64,000 nt of DNA from Pararhodobacter sp. (GTDB taxonomy: Bacteria; Pseudomonadota; Alphaproteobacteria; Rhodobacterales; Rhodobacteraceae), in contig NZ_JAUCBZ010000015.1 in the NCBI RefSeq assembly GCF_034676545.1, positions 310,001 to 374,000 of the forward strand, given 5' to 3'. How positions within the stretch are numbered: the stretch's first letter is position 1; the number at the start of each line of letters is the position of its first letter. Made by a program: the position numbers and the translations under genes. Positions 8,472 to 16,700 of this stretch are shown here, piece after piece. The notes under the pieces are model-generated. The model did not search any database and had not been told where the DNA came from. It was given only the letters and a program-made list of their open reading frames with translations.

Positions 8472-8759
8472 ATGACGAAAATAACCGTTGATTCGAAGGG
8501 CGTCACCTTGGAGCCACACTGGTATGCTCCAGATGACGTGAGGACTAAAGTGGATCGCTTCGGCAAGAGGGGGGGCTATCGAGTGCATCCGGCCGGAGAT
8601 GGTCACAATGAGTCAGGAAGCGCTGTATTCTATCGATCTCTGGAGGACGTTGCACAGCACTTGATTGCTTGCCCTGACTGGGGACTTCGCTTCAAGACGC
8701 CGGCAGGTTTGGCAAGTATCTTCTATGATGATATTCTCATAGACGGAAAGCCTCGCTGA
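8472..8759 (+). CDS. Small hypothetical protein
   Basis: 95 residues from the ATG at 8472, which has AGGAAG as RBS (an in-frame upstream ATG at 8415 lacks one). The sequence (MTKITVDSKGVTLEPHWYAP, later AVFYRSLEDVAQHLIACPDW) looks like a compact soluble alpha/beta protein; no domain is recognised. It lies alone between two noncoding stretches inside the island. Confidence 0.55.
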   Translation: MTKITVDSKGVTLEPHWYAPDDVRTKVDRFGKRGGYRVHPAGDGHNESGSAVFYRSLEDVAQHLIACPDWGLRFKTPAGLASIFYDDILIDGKPR

Positions 8760-9060
8760 ACACACAAATATGGGGGTGGCCTATTGGCTTTAGATTCCTT
8801 CTAAACCAGCACGCGTTCGGCTTTTGAGAGCGTTTCATGGTGCGCCCCTCTGCTGCAGAGTGGCCTCCGTTTGCCGGTCGACTTCAGCATCGGGCATAAT
8901 GGTTTGGCGGACAAAAGTTGGCAGTGCTTGACCAAGATGTGGTTCCGACCCCGAGATGCTGTCTGCCTTTGTGTATTGGCAGTCAGGCCAGATTTTAACG
9001 ACTTGAAACTCGTTACCCCGCAGGCGATTGTCTGCAAGCCAGATGATTGGAGTGTGGTCG
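8760..9060. other. Intergenic stretch, promoter region of the ParB-like/HEPN operon
   Basis: 301 bases without a convincing gene. Frames on both strands (8835-9230 minus, 8871-9074 plus) have no domain or RBS. The promoter of the operon starting at 9061 should be here; a GGAG ribosome site lies at 9049-9052. Confidence 0.5.
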
Positions 9061-10332
9061 ATGAAAGAAACTAATGAATTTGATGTTCGTGTTTTTGAAA
9101 GCGGGTTGAACTCTGACGACTTCATTGATGATATTGAGAGCTTTGTTAAAAACTTCTCACCTCTGGAGAGAAATAATCTAACCCTCCTAAGGGACCATAG
9201 GACCCAAGCCGTTTTTATAGAGTGCCACATACCGGCCTCAAAAATTTCTGACCTTGGAACTACCGATGTGCCGTTAGATGCTGACGCATCACCCGACTAT
9301 CGGGCCAACCGAGATGTAGTAGCTGATCACGCAGCCTTTGAGCAAATGCGAAATGACGCAATGGAAGGGCGGCGCTTTAGCAACATCGTAGCCGAGTTCA
9401 TCGATGGGGACCAGAAACCTCTCAAAATTATTGGTGGGCAACACCGTTACGAAGCAATCAAAGAGGCTTTGGAACAAGGGGTCGATATCGAGCATGGAGT
9501 AAAGGTTTACCTTCAACTCGACAACGAGCAGCGCCTTGATGTTCAGATTATATCGAATACAAACATTTCAGTTTCAAAAGAGCTTTTGGACAGGATGTAC
9601 GAGACACTCGCTGGAGCGGAGCTTCGCGATTGGTGTCAGAAATGTGGTTTGCTGGAAAGGAAGCAAGACTTCGCCGACAAGCCAGGGAGAGGCAATCCGA
9701 TAACCGTGAAGGAAGCTCGATCTTTTATCTGCAACTACTACCTTGGTAAAGCAGTGCCAGATAAGGAATTCTCCATCCGAGATACGACTCCGCAACTCGT
9801 TGAGGCGGGAAAGCGCGACCCCAAAATTTGGAAAGATACCAAGCAAAAGAACCCAGATCTATGGGATGACAAAGACCTGCAAGCGGCCGGTAAAGCGTTT
9901 GCAGGGCTGAGAATTGCTCAGATGGAAGCATTCTTTGACGGCAAATCAGGGAAGTACAGCGGTCCAGCCGACTTCCGTCACAAGGCTAAGAATTTGGCGC
10001 TATTGGCCGGTTGGGCTTTTGTTGCTGGTTGTTTGTCGAACAACCCGCCACGTTTGAAACGACACTACGCGCTTTTTGAAAAGGGTGGATCGAAGGATCC
10101 TTTGAGGGCAGACTTGCTCGTGAACGGTCGGCACTCGACAGACCCTGCAAACTATCGTGGGCTTGGATATCGCTCAGACCCCAAAGAGCGGGGCCGATTT
10201 GCCGAACTTTTCTGGCTCCAGGCGGAAAAAGGGGCTGGCATAACGAAAAGTGGAATTGAGCTTGCAATTCAAGAGTACGAAGCCAAGCAAGCCAATTTGC
10301 GGGCTAAAGCTATGCGGGAGAAGCTCGGGTGA
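9061..10332 (+). CDS. ParB/DGQHR-like protein of a two-gene operon
   Basis: 423 residues from the ATG at 9061 (GGAG at 9049-9052). The motif KIIGGQHRYEAIKEALEQG, with G-G-Q-H-R at residues 125-129, matches the core loop of ParB/sulfiredoxin-like and DGQHR-type domains, which bind nucleotides and often act in plasmid partition, DNA modification or defence islands. The rest, including HYALFEKGGSKDPLRADLL and a basic helical C terminus (AIQEYEAKQANLRAKAMREK), is unassigned. Base composition is clearly lower in GC than the flanks, suggesting recent transfer. Its stop overlaps the start of the HEPN-type gene (GTGA at 10329-10332), so the two are translationally coupled. Confidence 0.65.
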   Translation: MKETNEFDVRVFESGLNSDDFIDDIESFVKNFSPLERNNLTLLRDHRTQAVFIECHIPASKISDLGTTDVPLDADASPDYRANRDVVADHAAFEQMRNDAMEGRRFSNIVAEFIDGDQKPLKIIGGQHRYEAIKEALEQGVDIEHGVKVYLQLDNEQRLDVQIISNTNISVSKELLDRMYETLAGAELRDWCQKCGLLERKQDFADKPGRGNPITVKEARSFICNYYLGKAVPDKEFSIRDTTPQLVEAGKRDPKIWKDTKQKNPDLWDDKDLQAAGKAFAGLRIAQMEAFFDGKSGKYSGPADFRHKAKNLALLAGWAFVAGCLSNNPPRLKRHYALFEKGGSKDPLRADLLVNGRHSTDPANYRGLGYRSDPKERGRFAELFWLQAEKGAGITKSGIELAIQEYEAKQANLRAKAMREKLG

Positions 10333-10808
10333 GCGAATTTGAGGCCTACTCCAATGAGCTTTTAATATCGGCAAAAAAATTTTTGGAAGAATCAAAGTCT
10401 GCAGGCACACCATCTGAGAGGCAGAGACTTCTTCGATCAGCGCTGACGCATTCATTTTTCTTTTTGGAGGCGCAGTTGAATTATCTCGCTTCCCGCTTTT
10501 CAAACTCATCTGACTTCAGTATCTCAGAAAAATCCCTCCTCTCCGAGCAGGAGGTTTCACTCGTAAAAGGAAAATTCATTCTGATCAACAAGTCGAAATT
10601 TTACCGACTGGAGGACAGGATAGAGTTTCTATTGGCGAGATTTTCGCCTGATCTGGAAGCCTCGAAGGGTTCTTGGTTCTCAGAGCTACTTGTATCAATA
10701 AAAATTCGCAATCGTCTTGTTCACCCAAAAGAAGCTCATCAAATTAGTGAACAGGAGGTGGAGCGATCGCTTCTGGCAGTGCTCGAATGTCTGTCCGCTA
10801 TGTATATC
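10329..10808 (+). pseudogene. HEPN-domain protein, 3' end removed at the IS21 junction
   Basis: 160 native residues from the GTG at 10329, then the frame runs into the IS21 terminal repeat and picks up about 46 foreign residues before stopping at 10949. The native part is all-helical with the sequence KIRNRLVHPKEAHQISEQEV; R-N-R-L-V-H at residues 127-132 is the R-x4-H signature of HEPN RNase/RNA-binding domains. HEPN proteins commonly act as toxins or infection-triggered RNases, paired with a second component. Here the partner would be the ParB-like protein with which it overlaps by 4 bases. Whether the truncated product is still active is unknown. Confidence 0.65.
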
Positions 10809-10836
10809 TGTAGATTTCCACGCGGAAGTGAGCCGG
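10809..10836 (+). repeat. IS21 left inverted terminal repeat
   Basis: Begins TGTAGATTTCCACGCGGAAG and ends GAGCCGG. It interrupts the HEPN gene after the codon for residue 160. Confidence 0.9.
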
Positions 10837-10881
10837 GTTTTCCATCGAGAAGTGAGCCACCTCTAGGTTATGTTTCGGGTT

Positions 10882-11676
10882 TCAGGCTTTGGTCAATACG
10901 TGATTGTCCTCCCTCTTTTTCTGCGCCGCGGTGGCTGCACTGGTTTTGAAGCGGAAGCTGTCGTTGCCGGTCTCGAGGATGTGGCAACGATGGGTCAGGC
11001 GGTCGAGGAGTGCGGTCGTCATCTTGGGATCGCCGAAGACGGTGGCCCATTCGCTGAAGCTCAGGTTTGTGGTGATGACGACGCTGGTGCGTTCGTAAAG
11101 TTTGCTGAGCAGATGGAAGAGCAGCGCACCGCCTGATGCACTGAACGGCAGGTAGCCGAGCTCGTCGAGGATCACGAGATCCAGGCGGACGAGGCTTTCG
11201 GCAAGCTGTCCGGCTTTGCCTTTGGCCTTCTCCTGTTCGAGCGTATTGACGAGCTCGATGGTCGAGAAGAAGCGAACCTTGCGGCGGTGATGCTCGACAG
11301 CCTGCACGCCAAGGGCTGTCGCGACATGCGTTTTGCCAGTCCCAGGGCCCCCGATCAGCACAACGTTCTGGGCACCGTCCATGAACTCGCCCCGATGAAG
11401 TTGGCGCACCGTGGCCTCATTGATCTCACTGGCCGCGAAGTCGAAGGCGGTCAGATCCTTGTAAGCCGGGAAGCGAGCGGCCTTCATGTGATAGGCAATG
11501 GACCGGACCTCCCGCTCGGCCACTTCGGCCTTCAGCAATTGAGCGAGCATCGGCACCGCAGCATCAAAGGCTGGTGCGCCTTGTTCCATGAGGTCGGTGA
11601 CGGCTTGGGCCATGCCATGCATCTTCAAACTGCGCAGCATGATGATGATGGCACCGCTGGCGGGATCATGACGCAT
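10882..11676 (-). CDS. istB: IS21-family helper ATPase IstB
   Basis: 264-residue AAA+ ATPase that assists the IstA transposase and selects the target. Seen: Walker A GGPGTGKTHVATALG, Walker B LVILDELGYLPF, the sensor-like VVITTNLSFSEW, and the C-terminal HRCHILETGNDSFRF, all standard for IstB. The ATG at 11676 is chosen because it overlaps the istA stop (11666) by 11 bases, the normal arrangement; a longer in-frame extension is not supported. It appears intact, with no frameshift. Confidence 0.95.
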   Translation of the reverse strand: MRHDPASGAIIIMLRSLKMHGMAQAVTDLMEQGAPAFDAAVPMLAQLLKAEVAEREVRSIAYHMKAARFPAYKDLTAFDFAASEINEATVRQLHRGEFMDGAQNVVLIGGPGTGKTHVATALGVQAVEHHRRKVRFFSTIELVNTLEQEKAKGKAGQLAESLVRLDLVILDELGYLPFSASGGALLFHLLSKLYERTSVVITTNLSFSEWATVFGDPKMTTALLDRLTHRCHILETGNDSFRFKTSAATAAQKKREDNHVLTKA

Positions 11677-13198
11677 GGCGGCCTCCGGCGGTCCGGGCCC
11701 GCAGGCCGTCATAGCGTTCGACATTCGCCTTTGGCTCACTGCGCAAAGCCAGTGCCTGTGGTGTTTCGATGTCCGGCCCACCAATCGTCTTTCCGTCAAT
11801 AAGACGGTGCAGAAGGTTCAGAACGTGAGTTTTGGTTGCCACGCCCTCAGCCAAGGCCATTTCCACGGCGACGAGCACGGCCTGTTCGTCGTGATGCAGA
11901 ACCAGCGCCAAGATATCAACCATCTCTCTGTCACCGCCAGGCTTGCGCAACATAAGGTCTTGCAGCCGCTTGAAGGCCGGAGGGAATTCCACGAAGGGCG
12001 CGCCGTTCCTGAGCGCACCCGGCTTACGCTGAAGGACGGCCAGATAATGGCGCCAATCGTAAATCGTGCGTGGCGGGAGTTGGTGGCTGCGCTCAATCAC
12101 CCGCACATGCTCGCACAGGATCTGACCCTCGGCAGCGACCACCAAACGCTCTGGATAAACCCGCAAGCTCACAGGCCGGTTCGCAAACGACGCTGGAACA
12201 CTGTAGCGGTTGCGCTCGAAGCTGATTAGGCAGGTCGGGGACACCCGTTTGCTATGCTCGACAAAGCCATCGAAGGCGGGCGGCAATGGCATCAGCACGG
12301 GGTGTTCTGCGGCCCAGACGTCAGCAACATTCCCCGGCAGTGCTGCATGAGGAATCTCATTCCACAACGCCACACAGCGCTGTTCCAGCCAATCATTCAG
12401 GGCCGCGAGATCGGGGAAGTCCGGCATGGGTTGCCACAGACGGTGCCTGGCATCCTGCACATTCTTCTCGATCTGCCCCTTCTCCCAGCCGGCGGCAGGA
12501 TTGCAGAACGCTGGCTCGAACACGTAATGGTTGGCCATTGCGAGGAAGCGCATGTTGACCTGCCGCTCCTTCCCACGACCGACGCGGTCAACAGCGGTGC
12601 GCATATTGTCGTAAATTCCACGCCCTGGAACGCCGCCGAAGACCCGGAACCCGTGGCAGTGAGCGTCGAACAGCATCTCGTGCGTTTGCAGCAGATACGC
12701 CCGAACCAGAAAGGCCCGGCTATACGACAGCTTGATATGGGCGACTTGTAGCTTGACGCGCTCGCCGCCCAAAACGGCAAAATCCTCGCTCCAGTCAAAC
12801 TGGAATGCCTCGCCCGGACGAAACGACAGCGGCACGAAGATGCCGCGCCCTGTTGCCTGCTGCTCTCGCTGCCGATCTGCCCGCCAGTCACGCGCAAAAG
12901 CCGCGACCCGACCGTAAGACCCATCAAAGCCAAGCACCACCAGATCGGCATGCAGCTGCTTCAGCGTTCGCCGCTGCTTGCGCGACTTGGCCGCCTCCGT
13001 CTTCAGCCAACCGGCAAGCTTCTCGGCGAACGGATCGAGCTTGCTTTGCCGCTCCGGTGTCGCGAACTGCGGCTCGATCGTGCCCGCATTCAGATATTTT
13101 GTAATCGTATTGCGCGACAATCCAGTGCGACGCGCAATCTCACGGATCGATAGCTTCTCCCGCAAAGACATCCGTCGAATAATGTTCAAAAGTCCCAT
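11666..13198 (-). CDS. istA: IS21-family transposase IstA
   Basis: 510-residue DDE transposase. Seen: N-terminal HTH (LSIREIARRTGLSRNTITKY), the first catalytic aspartate in FQFDWSEDFAVLGG, the second in GIYDNMRTAVDRV, and the glutamate in GWEKGQIEKNVQDARHRLW, followed by the C-terminal beta-barrel segment with NRYSVPASFANRPVSLRVYP. The start at 13198 (MGLLNIIRRMSLREKLSI) is preferred over the in-frame upstream extension because it is the family N terminus and lies just inside the right end of the element. Intact. Confidence 0.95.
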   Translation of the reverse strand: MGLLNIIRRMSLREKLSIREIARRTGLSRNTITKYLNAGTIEPQFATPERQSKLDPFAEKLAGWLKTEAAKSRKQRRTLKQLHADLVVLGFDGSYGRVAAFARDWRADRQREQQATGRGIFVPLSFRPGEAFQFDWSEDFAVLGGERVKLQVAHIKLSYSRAFLVRAYLLQTHEMLFDAHCHGFRVFGGVPGRGIYDNMRTAVDRVGRGKERQVNMRFLAMANHYVFEPAFCNPAAGWEKGQIEKNVQDARHRLWQPMPDFPDLAALNDWLEQRCVALWNEIPHAALPGNVADVWAAEHPVLMPLPPAFDGFVEHSKRVSPTCLISFERNRYSVPASFANRPVSLRVYPERLVVAAEGQILCEHVRVIERSHQLPPRTIYDWRHYLAVLQRKPGALRNGAPFVEFPPAFKRLQDLMLRKPGGDREMVDILALVLHHDEQAVLVAVEMALAEGVATKTHVLNLLHRLIDGKTIGGPDIETPQALALRSEPKANVERYDGLRARTAGGRHAS

Positions 13199-13283
13199 GT
13201 GTATCACTCCGCTGCTCCCCGTTGCGCATCGCGCTGGGGGAAGGGTCACATGGCTCAAATCTCAGTGGAAATTATCCGTCTAT

Positions 13284-13311
13284 CCGGCTCACTTCTGCGT
13301 GGAAATCTACA
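13284..13311 (-). repeat. IS21 right inverted terminal repeat
   Basis: Reads CCGGCTCACTTCTGCGTGGA and finishes AATCTACA; one mismatch to the left repeat. The OsmC-like fragment begins at the next base. Confidence 0.9.
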
Positions 13312-13692
13312 CCGCATGGCACCTCGTTCAATTTCTTGTCCGAAGAAGCGCCAATCAACGGCGGACTTGGCCGCGCACCAGACGCCAACAGCTATATCAG
13401 CGCGGGCATTGGCTTTTGTTTCATGACGCAATTTGGCCGCTTTGTGAAAATGCTAAACCTCGACCTGGCCGACTACCGCATTGTCCAAGACAGCCATTTC
13501 TCATTGGGCGGCGCATCGGGCGGAACGGGCAAAGCCGGGCAAGCCGACCCTCTTGAAACGCATGTCTATTTGGAAACCGGCGAAAGTGATGACGTCGCGC
13601 GCGAGATGCTGGATATCTCTGAGCAAACCTGCTTCTTACATGCGTTTTGCAAAACCGATCTGAAAACGAAGCTAAAGATCCATCGGATCTAG
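13312..13692 (+). pseudogene. OsmC-family protein, 5' end removed at the IS21 junction
   Basis: A reading frame of 126 codons starts right at the IS boundary and encodes the C-terminal part of an OsmC/Ohr-fold protein: GGLGRAPDANSYISAGIGFC followed by FMTQFGRFVKMLNLDL and ISEQTCFLHAFCKTDLKTKL, containing the family cysteines. There is no native start. OsmC proteins act on organic peroxides or other thiol-reactive substrates. The missing N-terminal half is not found on the other side of the IS, so sequence was lost. The frame continues open upstream into the IS end, but that part is not OsmC. Confidence 0.8.
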
Positions 13693-13869
13693 GCGATTGG
13701 CAGTTTTGTTTCTGTCCTAAACACCGTTACGCCTCGCCCCGGCAATCCCCCGTGTTTTCGCGGCTGGCCGTTTTCTTTGGTGTCGTGTCCCGTTTGCGCG
13801 ATTGACGACACCACAGGTCGCAGGCATCGGTGTGGTGGGCTGAAGCGGCACCGGCCCTGCGGTTGACGC

Positions 13870-14130
13870 GTTTGGCCGACTCGGGCGGTTTGGATTTTGG
13901 ATAGCCATCCCATCCACCGAGCTTTGCAATGATCCACGCGGCCCAGGCAAGCGTTTCCGGCGGATGAGGGTTCTTCTGGAGCGCGGTCTTGCCTTCGAGT
14001 TCGGGCAGGCGTGCGTGGAGGGTTTCGATTTCGGGAAGCGAGAAGGCGATCTTGGCGTCTTGCTGGGATCGGCCATCGCGCGCCTGGACGAGTTGCATGA
14101 TGCTCGTGCGCGCCACCATTCCCGCGAGCA
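13870..14130 (-). pseudogene. IS4-family transposase C-terminal remnant
   Basis: The minus-strand frame encodes MVARTSIMQLVQARDGRSQQ then LPEIETLHARLPELEGKT and HPPETLAWAAWIIAKLGGWD-GYPKSKPP, the C-terminal region of Tn5-like IS4 transposases (K-x-P-ETLAWAAWIIAKLGGWDGY pattern). The sequences on either side do not continue the transposase, so only this scrap remains. It marks a second insertion in the same decayed interval. Confidence 0.7.
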
Positions 14131-14324
14131 GCAGACCCCCCTTTTTGCCAGGCGCTCGTTTCCGAAATTGCCCAGCCCCCAGCTTTCCGAAGTCATCACC
14201 AGGCGCCCTCCATTCAAGGTAGGACAACCGAATGATGCAGCATTCAACCCGTCAAGCGCACCGGGAAAACCAAACCTGACGAAGTGTGCATCCCTTAGCG
14301 CTTTTCAGGGGGGGCTGGTCAAAC

Positions 14325-14345
14325 GTTGATGTGGCGTTGATGTAA
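14325..14345 (+). repeat. Direct repeat, copy 1
   Basis: Two GTTGATGT units three bases apart followed by AA. A copy differing at one base of 21 lies at 14597-14617; the pair flanks the tRNA-fMet fragment. Confidence 0.6.
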
Positions 14346-14410
14346 AACGCGCGGGGATATACACAAGCGAAACGCTCAGGTTTTAAGTCTTTGATTTGTT
14401 TTATGATTTT

Positions 14411-14456
14411 GGTTGCGGGGGTAGGATTTGAACCTACGACCTTCAGGTTATGAGCC
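14411..14456 (-). other. 3' fragment of initiator tRNA-fMet (candidate attachment site)
   Basis: On the minus strand the sequence reads GGCTCATAACCTGAAGGTCG (with the CAT anticodon), then a T arm GTAGG-TTCAAAT-CCTAC and acceptor CCCCGCA-ACCA. This is the 3' half of an alphaproteobacterial initiator tRNA including encoded CCA. The 5' half (D arm, acceptor 5' strand) is absent; to its right is unrelated sequence and the 5' side of the anticodon stem no longer pairs. Such fragments are left when an element integrates by recombination in the tRNA anticodon/T region, so this marks one end (attL or attR) of an island. The intact tRNA is outside the window. Confidence 0.75.
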
Positions 14457-15100
14457 AAAATCGCAGCGATTCCAATTGCTTAGAAAATTCAACAACTTAC
14501 GCAGTAAGCCTTTGATTTCGCCAGTTTTCCTTGATCGGATCGGTCTACTTTCAGCGAAATTGGGCAGCAAACTCGGTGCGAAACAGGCACTCGCGGGTTG
14601 ATGTGGTGTTGATGTAAGCCAGTCAACGGCTTCATGAACACCATCGCTTCCGGCCCAGATCTGTCGTTCACTTCATCCGGGATCACGGCTATGCAGCTTC
14701 ACCAAAACGGCCATCCCTGCATCGTGCAGCATTCCCACCCATCGTATGACCGCAGTGCGTGTCTTCCTGCCGTTCGGCTACTCAGCGGTTAGCAACATGG
14801 AGAATCTTCAGTCTGGCGGCGTAGGAGCAACGACGCTCACCAATCGGGGGCCAGCAATCCTGTCGCCAACACTTCACCCCGACCCTTCCGGGCCCACCGA
14901 ACAAAGGCTAGATCGGCGTTCGCCCAGTCTAGAAGATGATCGGGGCGTTGATCGAGACTTCGCTCGACACCGATATCCCCGTCGCGACGCGGCTTTTGAC
15001 TTCGCTCAATTTCATCAGCAATTGGCCTACCCAGCGGCGGTCGCCTACGATTGCTCGAAGGTGTACATTGAGACCTATTATTGACGGTCGACGAGCGCAG
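14457..15100. other. Intergenic stretch with island debris
   Basis: Contains the second direct repeat (14597-14617), the segment at 14693-14729 that resembles 8181-8217, and short frames (14746-15084 plus, 14936-15205 plus) with no domain or RBS. I see no gene. Confidence 0.5.
14597..14617 (+). repeat. Direct repeat, copy 2
   Basis: Matches 14325-14345 at 20 of 21 bases, 272 bp away, on the other side of the tRNA fragment. It could be an integrase arm site or duplicated flank. Confidence 0.6.
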
Positions 15101-15580
15101 TCATCCCAACTGCTCGTAATTGGCGAACACCTCACCAGTCCCGTCATAGTTGATGAGGAGCACTTCGTAGGCTTCGCGCTCCTCTTCCGGCCCCATCCCG
15201 GGTGACCCATACGGCATTCCTGGCACGGCAAGCCCAATGACATCGGGGCGCTCCTCGAGCAGGCGGCGGATCTCCGTAGCTGGGACGTGCCCTTCGAGCA
15301 CATAACCATCGACCATGCCGGTATGGCAGGAAATCATCCGTGGCGGAACGCCGACTTCGGATTTGAAGGCCGTCAAAAGAGCGCCGTAGCGTTCCTCGTC
15401 GGTGACGCTGAATCCTTCTTCGCGCAGATAGGCGACCCAGGCGTTGCAGCATCCGCATCCGGTTCCCTTGACGACATGGATTGCAGGAACCTGAGCCCAA
15501 CCGGGCGCGGCCGAGGCTGCCAGCATGGCAAGGCTGGACGACATCATGGATCTGCGGGAAAGCTTGTATGTGTGTGTCAT
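15101..15580 (-). CDS. DUF411 periplasmic metal-binding protein
   Basis: 159-residue exported protein. The N terminus TYKLSRRSMMSSSLAMLAAS has a twin-arginine-like signal ending near PGWAQ. The mature part has the DUF411 signature KGTGCGCCNAWVAYLREEGF with a CxCC metal site, then PPRMISCHTGMVDGYVLEGH and a GLAVPGMPYGSPGM methionine/glycine loop. Members are linked to copper and silver resistance and bind metal in the periplasm. It is the last gene of the SCO-PCu(A)C-SCO operon, 56 bp after the preceding stop. Confidence 0.88.
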   Translation of the reverse strand: MTHTYKLSRRSMMSSSLAMLAASAAPGWAQVPAIHVVKGTGCGCCNAWVAYLREEGFSVTDEERYGALLTAFKSEVGVPPRMISCHTGMVDGYVLEGHVPATEIRRLLEERPDVIGLAVPGMPYGSPGMGPEEEREAYEVLLINYDGTGEVFANYEQLG

Positions 15581-15636
15581 GACTTTTTCCTGTTCACGTG
15601 TTTTCGGTGATATTTTGTTCGGTTACGGTCAAATCA

Positions 15637-16239
15637 TCAGCCTATCGCTCTACGAATCTTCGGCACCGCGAAACGCCGGTCCTCATGATAATCGATGATG
15701 CTCGCAAACTCACCGTCCGACCGGAAAAGAAAAACCCCGGCCGTGTGGTTCATGGTGTAGTCGTCATCGCGGGCCAACTTTTCGAACCGGGCGCGAAAGC
15801 CTGATGCCGCGCGTTCAATCTCGTCCAGAGTGCCGGTAAGGCCGATAATGCGGGGATCGAAAGGCGACAGGTAGTCGCCAAGCACCTCCGGCGCGTCTCG
15901 CTCTGGATCGACGGTGATCATCGCAACATTCAGCCGGTCGGCATCGGTGCCAAGCTCTTCCAGCCAGCCAGAGATATCGCTCAACGTGGTCGGGCATACG
16001 TCCGGGCACCAGGTAAAACCAAAGAACACCATCGTCGGCCGCCCGATCCAGTCCTCCGGGCGCACCATGTTGCCGCGTTGGTCGGTCAAACTGAAAGACA
16101 TATCTGCAATGGGCAATGGCAACAGATCTGCGCCCGACTGGCTGCGGTTGCGGGTTCGCCACCAACCAAGGCCGAGCGTGAACGCTATTGCGCCCGCCAC
16201 GCCGCCAAGGCCAAGGATTACTGCCCGTCGGTTTCGCAA
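15637..16239 (-). CDS. SCO1/SenC-family copper chaperone (second copy)
   Basis: 200-residue thioredoxin-fold protein anchored by one N-terminal membrane helix (about residues 7-26). It contains the copper-binding FFGFTWCPDVCPTTLSDISG motif (CxxxC) and the distal histidine in DYTMNHTAGVFLF. SCO proteins insert copper into the CuA site of cytochrome oxidase or reduce its cysteines. It starts 22 bases inside the end of the PCu(A)C gene, so translation is coupled. It is paralogous to the SCO gene at 16697-17302, whose motif differs slightly. Confidence 0.92.
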   Translation of the reverse strand: MRNRRAVILGLGGVAGAIAFTLGLGWWRTRNRSQSGADLLPLPIADMSFSLTDQRGNMVRPEDWIGRPTMVFFGFTWCPDVCPTTLSDISGWLEELGTDADRLNVAMITVDPERDAPEVLGDYLSPFDPRIIGLTGTLDEIERAASGFRARFEKLARDDDYTMNHTAGVFLFRSDGEFASIIDYHEDRRFAVPKIRRAIG

Positions 16240-16700
16240 TCTGGCCCCTCCGCTCGGATAGACAGCACCTCGACATTGATCGTGACGTCGCCGGCGTTCT
16301 GAAACGTCAGGGTCATGGGGAAATTGCCGCCTACTTTCAGCGCCTCCGTCAGACCCATCAGCATCCCATGGTAGCCACCGGGCGCGAGTTGAACAGACTG
16401 ACCTGCGGCAATGGGAATGGACATGGCATGCGGCATAGAGGCTATGCCTTCGTTAACCACGGTTTGGTGCAGCATCGGCATGCTGGCCGCGGGGGTCGCG
16501 ATCCCGATAAGGGCGTCATCGAAACTCCCGGCATTGGTAATCGCCACATAGAACACAGCGGGGCGGTTGGCGCCGATTGTCGCGCGAGACCAAGCGTTTT
16601 CGATGGCCATCTCGCCGGATGTGACGGTCTCGCATGCCAAGGTAGGCGACGCCAAAGTCAGAATTAGCGCAGTAAAGACTAGTAGTTTCATGGGTTTCAC
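16218..16700 (-). CDS. PCu(A)C-type periplasmic copper chaperone
   Basis: About 160 residues with a cleavable signal (MKLLVFTALILTLASPTLAC). The copper site fits H-x10-M-x21-H-x-M exactly: His in MLHQTVVNEGIASM, then a 21-residue spacer to YHGMLMG. PCu(A)C works with SCO to deliver Cu(I) to cytochrome oxidase. The GTG at 16700 overlaps the upstream SCO stop (GTGA), supporting coupling; the ATG at 16691 gives a more usual signal peptide and may be the true start. It sits between two SCO genes. Confidence 0.92.
   Translation of the reverse strand: MKPMKLLVFTALILTLASPTLACETVTSGEMAIENAWSRATIGANRPAVFYVAITNAGSFDDALIGIATPAASMPMLHQTVVNEGIASMPHAMSIPIAAGQSVQLAPGGYHGMLMGLTEALKVGGNFPMTLTFQNAGDVTINVEVLSIRAEGPDCETDGQ

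Larger units (their letters stand above)
10809..13311. mobile_element. IS21-family insertion sequence (istA-istB)
   Basis: A 2503-bp element bounded by 28-bp inverted ends (10809-10836 and 13284-13311) that match at 27 of 28 positions and finish in TG...CA. A second GAAGTGAGCC copy lies inside the left end (near 10850), as usual for the multiple terminal repeats of IS21. It carries istA and istB on the minus strand in the standard overlapping order. The bases next to the two ends do not form a target duplication, and the flanking genes are two different truncated genes, indicating a deletion or recombination at this IS. Confidence 0.92.

Noticed and set aside
14411..14456. Complete tRNA gene
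   Set aside because: The D arm and acceptor 5' strand are missing and the anticodon stem does not close.
14746..15084. 112-codon frame in the island debris
   Set aside because: No domain or RBS; lies among decayed sequence.
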